Shown here piece by piece: positions 26,426 through 35,793 of a DNA stretch of 64,000 bases; positions within the stretch are counted from its first letter, which is position 1; each line of letters begins with the position of its first letter. The translations under genes were made by a program, and so were the position numbers. Source of the DNA: Eubacteriales bacterium (GTDB lineage Bacteria > Bacillota > Clostridia > Acetivibrionales > JANLFN01); the NCBI GenBank assembly GCA_024655885.1, contig JANLFN010000009.1, positions 1-64,000 on the forward strand, in the 5' to 3' direction. The notes beneath the pieces were generated by a model. That model had not been told where the DNA came from. It was given only the letters and a program-made list of their open reading frames with translations, and made no database searches.

Positions 26426-27117
26426 TACTTCAGCACTCCTTCCCTATCGAGAATAACCAGGATTTTAACCGCATCCTCAGACAGGGTGATGTTTCCCTGC
26501 CCATCCCCTTTGATGCTGCCTCTCCCTATAAGCTTCTGAATTACCGGGCGTCCCCATTCCGGGACATCCTCCAACGTCTTGTAAATCACCATTTCAGTTT
26601 CTCCTTTCATTTCATTGATTTTCCTTTGGACCTCCGCCCTAAAGCCGTCGACCGTTTTCCCGTATTCGGCAAAATAGCTTACTGGGTCGGCGTGGTCAGA
26701 TTCATGCCACTTGGCCGATACTTCAGCATGGGACATCAGGTTATCCCTTGTAACTCTATCTTTCTTTAGGATGTTAAGAAACAACCACGCAAACAGCCAT
26801 ACACCCCTATTCCATACTTCTTGGAATTTGGCCGGGTCATGCGTGGATGGCCGGCAGAGTTCAATGCCAAGGTATTTCTCGTTCGCTGTGGGTCCTGCGT
26901 GCCAGGCTTGCTCTGTCCAGGGGATGGTCTGGATAATTTCCATCCAGTCCACAAAGGCATGGGCAGAAGCCTTCCGGTTTCCACCATTGAAATAAATATA
27001 TTCCGACTGTGCTGTCGCTCCTGGTGTCGCTGTTTCATGTACAACTATACCCACTGGGAGTAAAGTTGTCTTAGGTCTATTGTAAGTTATGAATTGCTGT
27101 TTGATTTCGTAGTTCAC
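26425..27117 (-). CDS. N-acetylmuramoyl-L-alanine amidase (endolysin)
   Basis: A 230-residue amidase_2/PGRP-fold endolysin. GIVVHETATPGATAQSEYIY holds the first zinc-binding histidine, ASAHAFVDW the next conserved site, and MSHAEVSAKWHESDHADPVS the last zinc ligand and catalytic residue. The C-terminal 60 residues (EWGRPVIQKLIGRGSIKGDG) form a small wall-binding-like or dimer domain seen in other Firmicute endolysins. Start is GTG at 27117 after AGGAGGTGG. Confidence 0.88.
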   Translation of the reverse strand: MNYEIKQQFITYNRPKTTLLPVGIVVHETATPGATAQSEYIYFNGGNRKASAHAFVDWMEIIQTIPWTEQAWHAGPTANEKYLGIELCRPSTHDPAKFQEVWNRGVWLFAWLFLNILKKDRVTRDNLMSHAEVSAKWHESDHADPVSYFAEYGKTVDGFRAEVQRKINEMKGETEMVIYKTLEDVPEWGRPVIQKLIGRGSIKGDGQGNITLSEDAVKILVILDREGVLK

Positions 27118-27398
27118 CTGATACCACCTCCTACAATTTTCCCCGTTATCTCCGGTCCTAGAACCATTGCAGCCACGACTATCACCATGATAAACACACA
27201 GAGGATAAGAAGCTTGTCGAAGAAATCCTTCTTTTTGATTTCCTCAACCATTGCTGTAAGCTTTATAACGGCATCTTCCACAGTCCCTATGCGATCTGAA
27301 TGGTCATTCAGCCTGCGCTCGTCTCGTTCAAACTTCTCATCGATTGCCTTATGTTTTTCTTCACAAACTGCTTTTAAAGTTACTTCATTTTCACTCAT
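27114..27398 (-). CDS. XhlA-like lysis protein
   Basis: A 94-residue protein with an N-terminal coiled coil (about 10-55) and one C-terminal membrane segment (LLILCVFIMVIVVAAMVL), the layout of hemolysin XhlA, which helps holin and amidase in Bacillus phage PBSX. GGAGCGGAAGGG precedes ATG at 27398. The stop overlaps the amidase start. Confidence 0.75.
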   Translation of the reverse strand: MSENEVTLKAVCEEKHKAIDEKFERDERRLNDHSDRIGTVEDAVIKLTAMVEEIKKKDFFDKLLILCVFIMVIVVAAMVLGPEITGKIVGGGIR

Positions 27399-27472
27399 CC
27401 CTTCCGCTCCTTTCAAGGTAATATAAAAAAGAAGCCTGGTTATCCAAGCTTCCCTACTTCGCAAAATTTGCC

Positions 27473-27610
27473 TTATGCGGTATATTCCTGTCCGGTTATC
27501 TCTTGAAACTGTACTGCGGTGATTTTTCCCTTTTGCACAAAAACTTTAACCTGGTCTATGGTGTAGTATCCTGTTTTGTAATAGTCATTCACCACTGAAT
27601 ACCAGTCCAT
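27473..27610 (-). CDS. XkdX family small phage protein
   Basis: A 45-residue protein. YYKTGYYTIDQVKVFVQKGK followed by ITAVQFQEITGQEY is the XkdX signature. These proteins lie between tail fibre and lysis genes in many Firmicute phages, as here. GGAGGGATTGTC precedes the ATG. Role unknown. Confidence 0.8.
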   Translation of the reverse strand: MDWYSVVNDYYKTGYYTIDQVKVFVQKGKITAVQFQEITGQEYTA

Positions 27611-27621
27611 GACAATCCCTC

Positions 27622-27960
27622 CTACATCAAATCATTCGCAACCAAAACGAACAACATCTGCGCACTCTGTTCTTGCAGTTCTGTCAATACCTGCTCCTGA
27701 GTCTTGGGCGGAGTCCCATATTCATACCAGACCTCCCTGGTTTGCAGATTCACAAAAATGCCTTTGGTTACCTGCCCTAGCGGCGGTTGTTCCTCCGGCA
27801 AACTATCTACCAGTATGCCCATTTGGCTTAACTGTTCATCAGTAAGCTGGACTCCGTTTTGGTCTTTCATGCCATGCTCAGGGTCAAACGGCATATTGTG
27901 GATAAATCCTATTCTGTACTTCGTTTCAGAGACTTGTTCAAGATTACCTAAAAATATCAT
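27622..27960 (-). CDS. Tail-fibre-associated phage protein, unknown
   Basis: A 112-residue protein. The C-terminal half (PPKTQEQVLTELQEQSAQML) resembles short conserved tails of proteins encoded just before XkdX in PBSX-like phages. AAGGAGGATTTTAT precedes the ATG. Position after the fibre genes suggests a fibre accessory or assembly protein, not proven. Confidence 0.6.
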   Translation of the reverse strand: MIFLGNLEQVSETKYRIGFIHNMPFDPEHGMKDQNGVQLTDEQLSQMGILVDSLPEEQPPLGQVTKGIFVNLQTREVWYEYGTPPKTQEQVLTELQEQSAQMLFVLVANDLM

Positions 27961-27980
27961 ATAAAATCCTCCTTGTTTTG

Positions 27981-28994
27981 TTATGCTTTTATTTTTCTGA
28001 CGGTTTTGTTGCCTGCCGCAAGGCTGTAAGCGACATACACATAGCCATTGGAATCCACAGCAATGCTTCGAGCCATACCTATATCAGTCAAACTCCACAC
28101 TTCCGCACCATTATTATTGAATTTCCTTACATTTTTAGTCCCAGCATTTTTTTGATATGCGACATATACGTTACCACTCGAATCCACGGCAATGCTATAA
28201 GCATTGCCTACATCGGTGTTACTCCATATTTCTGTGCCACTATTGTTTAATTTTCTTACAGATTTCTCGGCTGGACCATTGTAATAAGCTACATATATAT
28301 AACCATTAGAATCTACAGTAACGTCCATACCAAGTCTTACATCATATAACGTCCATACAACAGAAACATCAGGATTCCACTTATCTAAGGTTTTTTCGTC
28401 ATAATTATTGTAATAAGCAGAATATACATATCCAGAAGAATCTGCTACAACGCTTCTGCCGTTTGATGCATTACGGTTATACCGCACGATGATCCCATTA
28501 CTTAAATCACGCTTATTTACTTCAGTATCATGAGCAACGTATACGCCTGTAGAATCTACACTAACACCATGAGCACCTGCTACGGTATTATTATTCCAAA
28601 CAGTTCCCCCACTACTGTTAATTTTCCTGACCGAAGGGGAAGAAGTGCCTACAACATACACATTGCCACTAGAATCCACTGCAATGTCTTGAGAGCCATA
28701 AAAATCAGTCTGTTTCCACACTTCTACTCCATTGCTATTCAGCTTTTTTATTGTGGACTCTGAGGCGACATATACACAGCCACTAGAATCCACAGCAATG
28801 CCTGTTGGATATCCCATATCAGTTAAACTCCACACTTCTCCTCCCGGCGGGATTGATGTCCATGCTATTTTCCACACACCGCCAATATTCACAAATATTT
28901 TGTCTATCTCCTTCCACACACCACCGACATTTACGTAACCCTTAGCTATGTCTTTCCACGTGCCGCCAATATTTACCATCAAATTAGCCGCCAT
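27981..28994 (-). CDS. Seven-bladed beta-propeller tail protein
   Basis: A 337-residue protein. Three short N-terminal repeats of the type VNIGGVWK (residues 7-43) precede seven copies of a unit of about 40 residues with core IAVDSSGNVYVAY and a linker such as VWSLTDIG. Seven units fit one closed propeller of the NHL/SBBP type. It lies directly after the tail fibre gene, so it is a likely receptor-binding or fibre-tip protein. The DNA repeats are recognisable too (GAATCCACAGCAATG variants), so the array probably grew by duplication. No signal peptide. Confidence 0.75.
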   Translation of the reverse strand: MAANLMVNIGGTWKDIAKGYVNVGGVWKEIDKIFVNIGGVWKIAWTSIPPGGEVWSLTDMGYPTGIAVDSSGCVYVASESTIKKLNSNGVEVWKQTDFYGSQDIAVDSSGNVYVVGTSSPSVRKINSSGGTVWNNNTVAGAHGVSVDSTGVYVAHDTEVNKRDLSNGIIVRYNRNASNGRSVVADSSGYVYSAYYNNYDEKTLDKWNPDVSVVWTLYDVRLGMDVTVDSNGYIYVAYYNGPAEKSVRKLNNSGTEIWSNTDVGNAYSIAVDSSGNVYVAYQKNAGTKNVRKFNNNGAEVWSLTDIGMARSIAVDSNGYVYVAYSLAAGNKTVRKIKA

Positions 28995-29006
28995 ACTACC
29001 ACCGCC

Positions 29007-30107
29007 CTATGCCGTATACTTTATCCATATATCCCCGTTGTTGCCACCGGACGGGTCTGCTGTTGACAAAACAATATTCCTAACTTGTGCCGTGGTATAG
29101 GAGGTGTTGCTCTGAGCTGTCAGTATTGCAGACATCGTCTGAACTGTGTTCCGTCGCATAATATTAGCATCTACAGGTTCATACACCCCACTGTGGTTAT
29201 GGTTGCCTGCGGCTGCATCTGTGGCACCCGTGCCGATTTTGATATGACCAGTGACGCTTGTAGACGCAGTTGTAGCTGCATGGGTATTTAGGTTCGTTTG
29301 TACTGCATCTACCGTATCTTTTCTCGCAATATCATCGCTGGCGCTCGGTGCGGCCACTTTTGCCCTGCCACTTGCATCACGCATCATGATTGCATTAGCT
29401 GTGGCGGCTGAGGTTGCGCCGTGTGCAGAAGTATCGGCTATATGCCCTGCGGGGGCATAGGCGGATGTATCCGTATATGCAGCAGTGCCAAGGCCAAGGA
29501 TTGCTTTGACTTCGGCCAGTGTCTTCTTAACAAACTGACCTGGACCAGATGCCACCAAAAAATCATTTATTGCAGTAGCCAGAGAGTGGGATATTTTCCC
29601 GGCAAGCCCGTGTGCTGCGGTATCATTTTCATGGTCAACCAATTCCTGGGCTGTCGCATAGACCAGAGATTGCTCTATTGTTGCGGTAACACTTGCAGCG
29701 TTTCCAACTATGGTAATTATGTCTATGGACTTTTCAACGATATCCGGCCCACCACCAGCCGGGATATATTCTGCTACTGATCCAGAGTTGCCATAGCAAT
29801 ATAATATCTCTCCCAGGTCAGGATCCTGGGCAAATACCCCTACTTCCCGCCAGTAAAATCCTGCGGCCAATCCCTGGTTCGACATTACAGTGCCAACAAC
29901 AGCCTTGCCACCGGAAAGAGTTTTGAGCTTAGTGATATTTAAAGATAATATTTGATTTTTTAAAGCAGTAAGGTCCTTGATTGCGCTGCTGCCAAGCTCA
30001 CCGTCACCCACTGCAATACGGGTAAAAACCAATGTAGCTCCTGCCTGTGCTTTTGCCTGCAGGTTCCGCCCCCGGTCCGTAAAAATTATTCCTCCAAATG
30101 AGCTCAT
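29007..30107 (-). CDS. Tail fibre protein (P2 gpH type)
   Basis: A 366-residue protein. The N terminus (GGIIFTDRGRNLQAKAQAGA) and the region FYWREVGVFAQDPDLGEILY match the N-terminal domain of P2 gpH-type fibres that attaches to the baseplate. The middle carries short alanine/threonine-rich fibre repeats (NTHAATTASTSVTGHIKIG), and the end is PSGGNNGDIWIKY. Follows gpI as in P2. Confidence 0.85.
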   Translation of the reverse strand: MSSFGGIIFTDRGRNLQAKAQAGATLVFTRIAVGDGELGSSAIKDLTALKNQILSLNITKLKTLSGGKAVVGTVMSNQGLAAGFYWREVGVFAQDPDLGEILYCYGNSGSVAEYIPAGGGPDIVEKSIDIITIVGNAASVTATIEQSLVYATAQELVDHENDTAAHGLAGKISHSLATAINDFLVASGPGQFVKKTLAEVKAILGLGTAAYTDTSAYAPAGHIADTSAHGATSAATANAIMMRDASGRAKVAAPSASDDIARKDTVDAVQTNLNTHAATTASTSVTGHIKIGTGATDAAAGNHNHSGVYEPVDANIMRRNTVQTMSAILTAQSNTSYTTAQVRNIVLSTADPSGGNNGDIWIKYTA

Positions 30108-30110
30108 AGA

Positions 30111-30674
30111 CTACACCACCTGTTCTAAAGTAAGATAATCGCCGGTATGCATCACTCCGGCAAAGTATGTTTCCATCTCACCCGTGAGGGATATTATAAT
30201 CTCCTCAAGGTGGGACCGTATATTTTTTACTGAATCCAGGACCTTTGTGAATTGTGCAGCAAGATCACCGGTGACAGATGAATTAGTGGTTATCACTTTG
30301 AACATATAGGGAGCTCCACCGTACTCAAACCACTCCTGAATATATCCATCACCGAAGTATGCCTCAATGAGCTGTTCAACTGCGTAAGGCGTTCCACGGC
30401 ACCGATGTATTTTTATCGCATCCTTTACGAGCCTGCGTTTAGTCTCAAGCGGCACTGATGAATCATACCAATCGATATGCAGTGACCAGGCCAGTTCATC
30501 CAGAGCAGCATTATCTAACTGGTCTACCCTGGAATATATCAGGCAGGCTTTCACCTCATCCGCCAGCTGCTGAAATTGTGGAGTGAGGGCAGCACAAAGA
30601 GCCTGTGTTGTAATATCCTGCTTCATGTAGCTTGTCTGCAGGTCAAGTAGGTTCACATCCTTTAATTCAAGCAC
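30111..30674 (-). CDS. Phage tail protein I (P2 gpI type)
   Basis: A 187-residue baseplate protein. LDELAWSLHIDWYDSSVPLE, then HRCRGTPYAVEQLIEAYFGD, is the gpI signature. It sits between gpJ and the fibre gene, the conserved P2 order. It joins the baseplate wedge to the fibre. Confidence 0.88.
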   Translation of the reverse strand: MLELKDVNLLDLQTSYMKQDITTQALCAALTPQFQQLADEVKACLIYSRVDQLDNAALDELAWSLHIDWYDSSVPLETKRRLVKDAIKIHRCRGTPYAVEQLIEAYFGDGYIQEWFEYGGAPYMFKVITTNSSVTGDLAAQFTKVLDSVKNIRSHLEEIIISLTGEMETYFAGVMHTGDYLTLEQVV

Positions 30675-31781
30675 CTATATCAATCCTCCATAATTCAGCG
30701 TTGTTGTACCAACTTTAGGAACCTGGTCGGCATTAATGGCTGTATAAACCGGAGCTGTTATATCCACACGGTAGGCTCCGGCAATGAGCATCAACTGTTT
30801 GAGATAATCCGGATTGATTGCTCTCCCAAGTTTTGCACACTGCCATGCCTTATACTGGTCAATAGCTCCTCCAGAACCTTCTATTGCATTCCGGATAGAC
30901 GTTTCTTCTGCAGGCCTGTCAGAACTGATGTAATATGTCAAGGTGATGTTATATGCTACTTCTGTCGGAGCTGCCACCTGGACCTGATCAGTTAACGGCC
31001 GGCGTTCTTTGGAATTAACTGCAGCAGCTACCGCATCGAGGACGGTCTGTGTCGGTAACTGACCATCTTTCATTAATACAGTTACCTTGACCACTCCAGG
31101 AGAAGGCGAGCTCACAACAACATCGGAAATGTTGATATCCGCTGTTTTGGCCCAGTAGATATATGCACCTTCAGGTCCCGCCACAGAATAACTCTCAGGT
31201 GCCAGGCGGATCCTTTCCCGGTAGTTGTCGTCAGTCTCGATATCTGAGCCTCCAGAGCTGGTATCTGTATTACTTACGCTTTGGACATATGGTACAGGAT
31301 CTACAATATTCTTTATCTGCCCTGGTGCAAAACCATTGTACTTTACCCCTCCCTCTGCTGCCTCAGCAGTGACATCACCCTGGGTTTGACCGATCGGGAT
31401 AATAAGATCCTGTAAAGTTGCAAAATATAGCTGTCCGTCCGGTGTCATCCTGGTACCTGCGGGAATCGTGACAGGAAGCGCCTGAGCTGAGGATAATGTA
31501 AACCTTAATGTGACTTTTGCCTTTTGTGCCGGAATGCGGTCGGTATTAAAAAACTCGCCCAATGCATCCAGCATGTCTCCGGATGCATATCGTAGCAGAT
31601 TTTGCCTTGCCGACTGATTGATATCGTTTTTCAATACGACAATCACCTGGGCCAGTTGCTGCAGGAATATTCGGCGCTCATCTCCAGGATAGAAGGTCTG
31701 TCCATAAGCTGTTTCGAACTGTGCTATTAAAGTATTTAATATCGTTTCCGTATCTGCAGTTACAAAATTAATATCACTCAA
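30675..31781 (-). CDS. Baseplate assembly protein J (P2 gpJ type)
   Basis: A 368-residue protein. GDMLDALGEFFNTDRIPAQK, then GGSDIETDDNYRERIRLAPE and EGAYIYWAKTADINISDVVV, are typical of gpJ/XkdT baseplate proteins. The stop is directly next to the gpI start. It forms the edge of the baseplate. Confidence 0.9.
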   Translation of the reverse strand: MSDINFVTADTETILNTLIAQFETAYGQTFYPGDERRIFLQQLAQVIVVLKNDINQSARQNLLRYASGDMLDALGEFFNTDRIPAQKAKVTLRFTLSSAQALPVTIPAGTRMTPDGQLYFATLQDLIIPIGQTQGDVTAEAAEGGVKYNGFAPGQIKNIVDPVPYVQSVSNTDTSSGGSDIETDDNYRERIRLAPESYSVAGPEGAYIYWAKTADINISDVVVSSPSPGVVKVTVLMKDGQLPTQTVLDAVAAAVNSKERRPLTDQVQVAAPTEVAYNITLTYYISSDRPAEETSIRNAIEGSGGAIDQYKAWQCAKLGRAINPDYLKQLMLIAGAYRVDITAPVYTAINADQVPKVGTTTLNYGGLI

Positions 31782-32073
31782 GCTCCAACACCACCTTTAG
31801 ACTTAATTCTCCATCGTCCTGAATCTGAGGAATAACATTGAGTGCTTTAGCTTTTGCATCTATTTCAGGTACAAGATTGTAAGTTTCGGCAATAACTGCC
31901 TGGATATATTTGTCCATGGGCTTGTCATGATTGGCAGGATCCCGGCCAAAGGTTCGGTCATATGCCACTTCATACCGGTATGTATTCAGGGCATTATTGA
32001 TATTCTGCAGCCGACGAGTTACTCCTTTAGCATTCCAATCAATACCCTGGTTCGTGTTAATAGTAACTATCAT
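31774..32073 (-). CDS. Baseplate wedge protein, gp25/gpW-like
   Basis: A 99-residue protein with NALNTYRYEVAYDRTFGRDP and an alternating C-terminal strand (GELSLKVVLELE), the pattern of gp25-like wedge proteins. GAGGTGGTCGAT precedes ATG at 32073. Overlaps the gpJ start by eight bases. Confidence 0.65.
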   Translation of the reverse strand: MIVTINTNQGIDWNAKGVTRRLQNINNALNTYRYEVAYDRTFGRDPANHDKPMDKYIQAVIAETYNLVPEIDAKAKALNVIPQIQDDGELSLKVVLELE

Positions 32074-32093
32074 ATCGACCACCTCTTAAAAGA

Positions 32094-32582
32094 TTATTCT
32101 GTTGTTGTACCGGCCAAAATCGCATCTACGCAATTTTCATTAGCGCGCTTTGCAGATGCAGATTTAGTTGCACTCCCAGCAGCCGCATATTCTTCGAATT
32201 TTAATTGCAATGTCCCCCTAACTATGTTCCCGGAAAGGTCAAAGATAGAATCAGATAATTCAACGCTCTCCAGCAGCATTTTATTCGGAATAATGGGCTT
32301 TCCTGCAACAATAAAATAATAAGGTATCCTGGCATCCCGGATTGTCCGCCAGGATTCCAGCTCGCTGCGGACATTAACATTCTTTTGTGCAACCAGCGGA
32401 ATACTAATCGACAAGGCTTCAAGGCCCAAACCCTTTATATATGTCGCAGGCTTCTGACCTTCCCGTTCCTGTATTTCCTTGTTGATGCTCCCGGACAGGG
32501 AAAAATCGGTGAACGGGTATATCCTATTCAACGATACTGAAAACTCCTTATTTGCAAACGATGCTATCGGCGCTATCGGCAT
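32094..32582 (-). CDS. Phage tail/baseplate protein, DUF6046-like
   Basis: A 162-residue protein. The stretch FSVSLNRIYPFTDFSLSGSI and the glutamine-rich core suggest a small beta-rich baseplate component. It lies between the gpV-like OB-fold gene and the gp25-like gene, where many Firmicute myophages encode such a protein. Family assignment is tentative. Confidence 0.6.
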   Translation of the reverse strand: MPIAPIASFANKEFSVSLNRIYPFTDFSLSGSINKEIQEREGQKPATYIKGLGLEALSISIPLVAQKNVNVRSELESWRTIRDARIPYYFIVAGKPIIPNKMLLESVELSDSIFDLSGNIVRGTLQLKFEEYAAAGSATKSASAKRANENCVDAILAGTTTE

Positions 32583-32780
32583 TTAAACCACCTTCCCTAT
32601 CACGGCCCCATCCGCCAGGCTCGTTCCCCAGAATGCAACTACAACCATATCGCCTACATGCAGGTCAAGCACATGAGGACATATCGGAAGCTCATAGCTC
32701 ACTGACTGATCCAGATCCAGGAATGTAATACGGGCTGTCGCCCCGGGAACGTTAGATATAATACCTTTTCTTATCATCAA
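32583..32780 (-). CDS. Short baseplate protein, gpV-like OB fold
   Basis: A 65-residue beta-rich protein. GIISNVPGATARITFLDLDQ, then LHVGDMVVVAFWGTSLADGA, is an OB-fold pattern as in the N-terminal part of baseplate spike protein V. No spike domain follows, so this is a short variant. Overlaps the gpD stop by four bases. Confidence 0.6.
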   Translation of the reverse strand: MMIRKGIISNVPGATARITFLDLDQSVSYELPICPHVLDLHVGDMVVVAFWGTSLADGAVIGKVV

Positions 32781-33703
32781 TATCCCTCCAGTATCTTGCG
32801 GATCCGCAGGACGGTTTTATCGTTTAAGAATTGATGCGTGCAGCTGTGGACAAAATACTTTCCGGAAAACATTTGCAGCCCGGTCATGTCCAGTGTATTG
32901 CCCGCGGCGATTGATGTATTAAGTTTTATCGCGATGTCGCCCCAGGTTTCCCATTTGTTTTTCCCGCGGAGCAACCCCTGGGCATATCGCTGGGCTTCGC
33001 TCTGACTCGCAGCACGAATATTTGCCTTAAGAACCGGGCCGGCGGGAGCATTGGCCGGAGTATATTGATAGTTCACCAAGCTGCCGTGATTATCCAAGTA
33101 TCTCACCAGGCAGGACGAAAAGAGTCCCTCTGATATGGTATAAAAACCATAATCACCAATCAGGTTATTCAGTGATAATGATAAAACCGGAGGTCGGGCC
33201 TCCAGAGCAGATTCCTTATAAACAATTATTTTTCTATTATTGACCTTAAGGCAATATCCTTCCATATTGCAGCGCTGGGCCAAGAATTGTAGGTCCGGGA
33301 TCTCGACCTGGTCCAAACGGTCATACAGCCAATTATCAATATTGTATGTATCAAACTCAAAGCCATAGTTTCGTGCAATATCACCCACAAAACCAATAAA
33401 CCGGATGTTCTCCCAGGTTCTTGTCCTGGGTGTTTTTGCTTCCAGTGGAATGGATTTCGCTTTCAGAACAAACTTCCCGCGGAACCCCTGAATGAAATAT
33501 ATAAACATGGCACCTGAAGTGAATCCGGCCTGCTTTACCTCCAGGACGTCACCCTTCACCGGGGCCCATGCCCTCCATAATTTATCTGTATCGGAAAGGA
33601 GTACATCCACACTATCGGCTTCACCGCCGGCAGTATCATGGATATCCGCTTTAAGGATCCGGACAGAATCGGTGATGTCGGTACCTGCATATAAGAGCTG
33701 CAT
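32777..33703 (-). CDS. Phage late control protein D / tail hub
   Basis: A 308-residue hub protein. DGDVLEV-type and FIGFVGDIARNYGFEFDTYN with YDRLDQVEIPDLQFLAQRCN are signatures of P2 gpD-type hub proteins. GGAGG precedes ATG at 33703, directly after the gpX stop. It links the tail tube to the spike. Confidence 0.85.
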   Translation of the reverse strand: MQLLYAGTDITDSVRILKADIHDTAGGEADSVDVLLSDTDKLWRAWAPVKGDVLEVKQAGFTSGAMFIYFIQGFRGKFVLKAKSIPLEAKTPRTRTWENIRFIGFVGDIARNYGFEFDTYNIDNWLYDRLDQVEIPDLQFLAQRCNMEGYCLKVNNRKIIVYKESALEARPPVLSLSLNNLIGDYGFYTISEGLFSSCLVRYLDNHGSLVNYQYTPANAPAGPVLKANIRAASQSEAQRYAQGLLRGKNKWETWGDIAIKLNTSIAAGNTLDMTGLQMFSGKYFVHSCTHQFLNDKTVLRIRKILEGY

Positions 33704-33705
33704 AA

Positions 33706-33915
33706 TCATCGCCTCCATGGCGGCAATGTGGATGGAGCCGCTGCATCAATGATTGGGATCCGGAGCTCGGTACCCGCGTCAAATACTAGAATGTTGATAT
33801 AATTGGGATTAGCCTGCATGATCACGCTGCTCTTTTTTTCATCGTTATAAAAATCCAGGGCGATGGCATCCCATGTATCACCCTGGATTGTGGTATATTT
33901 ATAATACTTAGCCAA
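33706..33915 (-). CDS. Tail protein X with LysM fold (P2 gpX)
   Basis: A 69-residue LysM-type protein. YTTIQGDTWDAIALDFYNDE, then VFDAGTELRIP, is the gpX pattern. Located between the tape measure and gpD genes as in P2. Likely a tail terminator or hub connector. Starts within the end of the tape measure gene. Confidence 0.85.
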   Translation of the reverse strand: MAKYYKYTTIQGDTWDAIALDFYNDEKKSSVIMQANPNYINILVFDAGTELRIPIIDAAAPSTLPPWRR

Positions 33916-35614
33916 AGCTCAGCGCCCCCTTCTCGATCTGCAGCTGCTCGAACCATACTTTGAATTGTTCGAAGTTTGCCTGCAGCGCGGGTTCGATTTC
34001 AGCCCGAGATACCCCGCTTATTTGCGGTGAGTATATGATCTGGACGCTGCCAGCTCCACTATCTGCATTCAAAATCTTAGCAGCTTGACTTAAAAGGCCA
34101 AGGCTCCGACGGTTACCCGGTTTCAACGGGATGGCTATTTCAGGGCCAGCTTCGCCAAAGATGGATGGTCTATTGGCAATACCACCTTGAGCAAAAGTTG
34201 GTATTAAAGGAATTTTTAGATTTACGCCTATTAAATTACCCATCGCACCGGTTATGGTATTTATCCCATTGATATAGGTATTGAATATACCTATTATAAA
34301 GTTCGCAGCACTTTTTATTATTCCTAAGATTCCATCCCAAAGGCCGGAAAACCAAGTGCTTATCCCGCTCCATGCTGACTGGAAGCCAGCAGTAACACTA
34401 TTCCAGATACCGGCAAACCAGGCACCTATACCATTAAAGAATGGTACTACATTATTCTGCCAGATACCAACAATAAATGCAGATATCTTATCCCAATTTT
34501 TATACAGAAGATATCCAATTGTAATTAATGCACCGATGGCCAGAACAACTAATCCAACAGGACTTGTCAGAAATCCGATTGCTGATGTTATTCCACTTAC
34601 GAAAGACATTATCTTCTTAATTACAAACAATCCTGAAATAGCGCTAACTATGCCTATGATAATGGGCTTTATAGTCGGCCAATTGTCTTTTATGAATGTA
34701 TAGACTTTGTATGCTGCATTGAAGAAATCTCCAATCTTATCAACCACACCTTTTATTACATCCTGTATTTTCTGCATTTTAGCCGGATCACTAGTAAAAC
34801 TAGTTATTGCAGCATTTGCTTTCTGGGCCAAACCTGAGAGAGTTGGCAATAGGCCGGACATTATCTTTGCAGAAAGCTGCTGAAAATTGGTTTTTAATAG
34901 TCTGGTCTGGTTTGCAAAGCTACCCTGTGTTTTTGCAAAATCCCCCTGGGCATCCTTCGATTTATCCATAAGGTAACTGTACCGTAGTGCCACCTGGGAT
35001 GCCTGGTCCATTTTGTCGTAGGATGTTTTAATACCTTTTGATAATGCATAGGCCTGCAGATTGGCCACAGTCATATTGATACCAAGTTCACGCAGTGGTT
35101 CAGTCTCACCGGATATTCCGGACTGTATCTTCTGGAAGGCCTCATCCTGGGAGATATTATAAAAACTTGATAGATCACCGGCCAAGCCTGCAAGTTTTTC
35201 CGACATATCTACCATTGCCTTACCGGTCAGACCGCTACTTTTAAGCATCGCGCCCAAGGTGCTGGAATATTGCTTTGCCTGGAGTTCAGACAAACCAAAG
35301 CTGTCGAGGGCTGTCTTAGACCATTTATTGATCTGGTCGGCACTCTTTCCAAAGGTAGTATCGACGACATTCTGAACTTCGGTAAGGCTAGAGGCCAATT
35401 CAACGCCTTCCTTGGCTACTGCGGCGAGAGAACCCGCTCCGGCAGCAAGTCCAATCGCACCTATCGCTTTTCCGGCAAGAGAACTCAATTTGTTGATTTT
35501 AGAATAAGTATTACCTGCCAGTTTCGAAGCTTTATTAAAAGCATTTTGCAGACTCGGGTTGAGTTTTCCGCCTATTATAATATTGGTGTTAAAATTCTTA
35601 GCCAATTCTCTCAC
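33908..35614 (-). CDS. Tail tape measure protein
   Basis: A 568-residue protein. The N-terminal region (SLTEVQNVVDTTFGKSADQI, then LAGDLSSFYNISQDEAFQKI) is typical of tape measure proteins of Firmicute phages. Two hydrophobic segments lie near 335-370, and the tail carries ANRPSIFGEAGPEIAIPLKP, a common C-terminal signature. It is short for this class, so a short tail is expected. The start is GTG at 35614 or TTG at 35605. Confidence 0.88.
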   Translation of the reverse strand: MRELAKNFNTNIIIGGKLNPSLQNAFNKASKLAGNTYSKINKLSSLAGKAIGAIGLAAGAGSLAAVAKEGVELASSLTEVQNVVDTTFGKSADQINKWSKTALDSFGLSELQAKQYSSTLGAMLKSSGLTGKAMVDMSEKLAGLAGDLSSFYNISQDEAFQKIQSGISGETEPLRELGINMTVANLQAYALSKGIKTSYDKMDQASQVALRYSYLMDKSKDAQGDFAKTQGSFANQTRLLKTNFQQLSAKIMSGLLPTLSGLAQKANAAITSFTSDPAKMQKIQDVIKGVVDKIGDFFNAAYKVYTFIKDNWPTIKPIIIGIVSAISGLFVIKKIMSFVSGITSAIGFLTSPVGLVVLAIGALITIGYLLYKNWDKISAFIVGIWQNNVVPFFNGIGAWFAGIWNSVTAGFQSAWSGISTWFSGLWDGILGIIKSAANFIIGIFNTYINGINTITGAMGNLIGVNLKIPLIPTFAQGGIANRPSIFGEAGPEIAIPLKPGNRRSLGLLSQAAKILNADSGAGSVQIIYSPQISGVSRAEIEPALQANFEQFKVWFEQLQIEKGALSFG

Positions 35615-35793
35615 CTGCCTCCCTGTGCTTGCTTTATTTTTTCTGTTTTTTCAAAGATATCCTCCATGTATTCTATAAGGTCAACCACCGGCATGTCTAA
35701 AAGATCCTTCCGGGAATCATTTACTACCAAAACCAGCTGCGAGATTATATCCCTGATGATGTCTCTACCTGGGATCCCTCCGAGCCGATATAA
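35611..35793 (-). CDS. Frameshift extension of the tail assembly chaperone (E')
   Basis: A -1 shift on the T8 run at 35799-35792 moves ribosomes from the gpE frame into an open frame that ends at TGA 35611-35613, with no stop between. The extension reads LYRLGGIPGRDIIRDIISQL, then MPVVDLIEYMEDIFEKTEK. The full product would be 150 residues. This matches the E/E' arrangement of P2 and G/GT of lambda. The site is seen; the shift itself is inferred. Confidence 0.65.
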   Translation of the reverse strand, partial: LYRLGGIPGRDIIRDIISQLVLVVNDSRKDLLDMPVVDLIEYMEDIFEKTEKIKQAQGGR

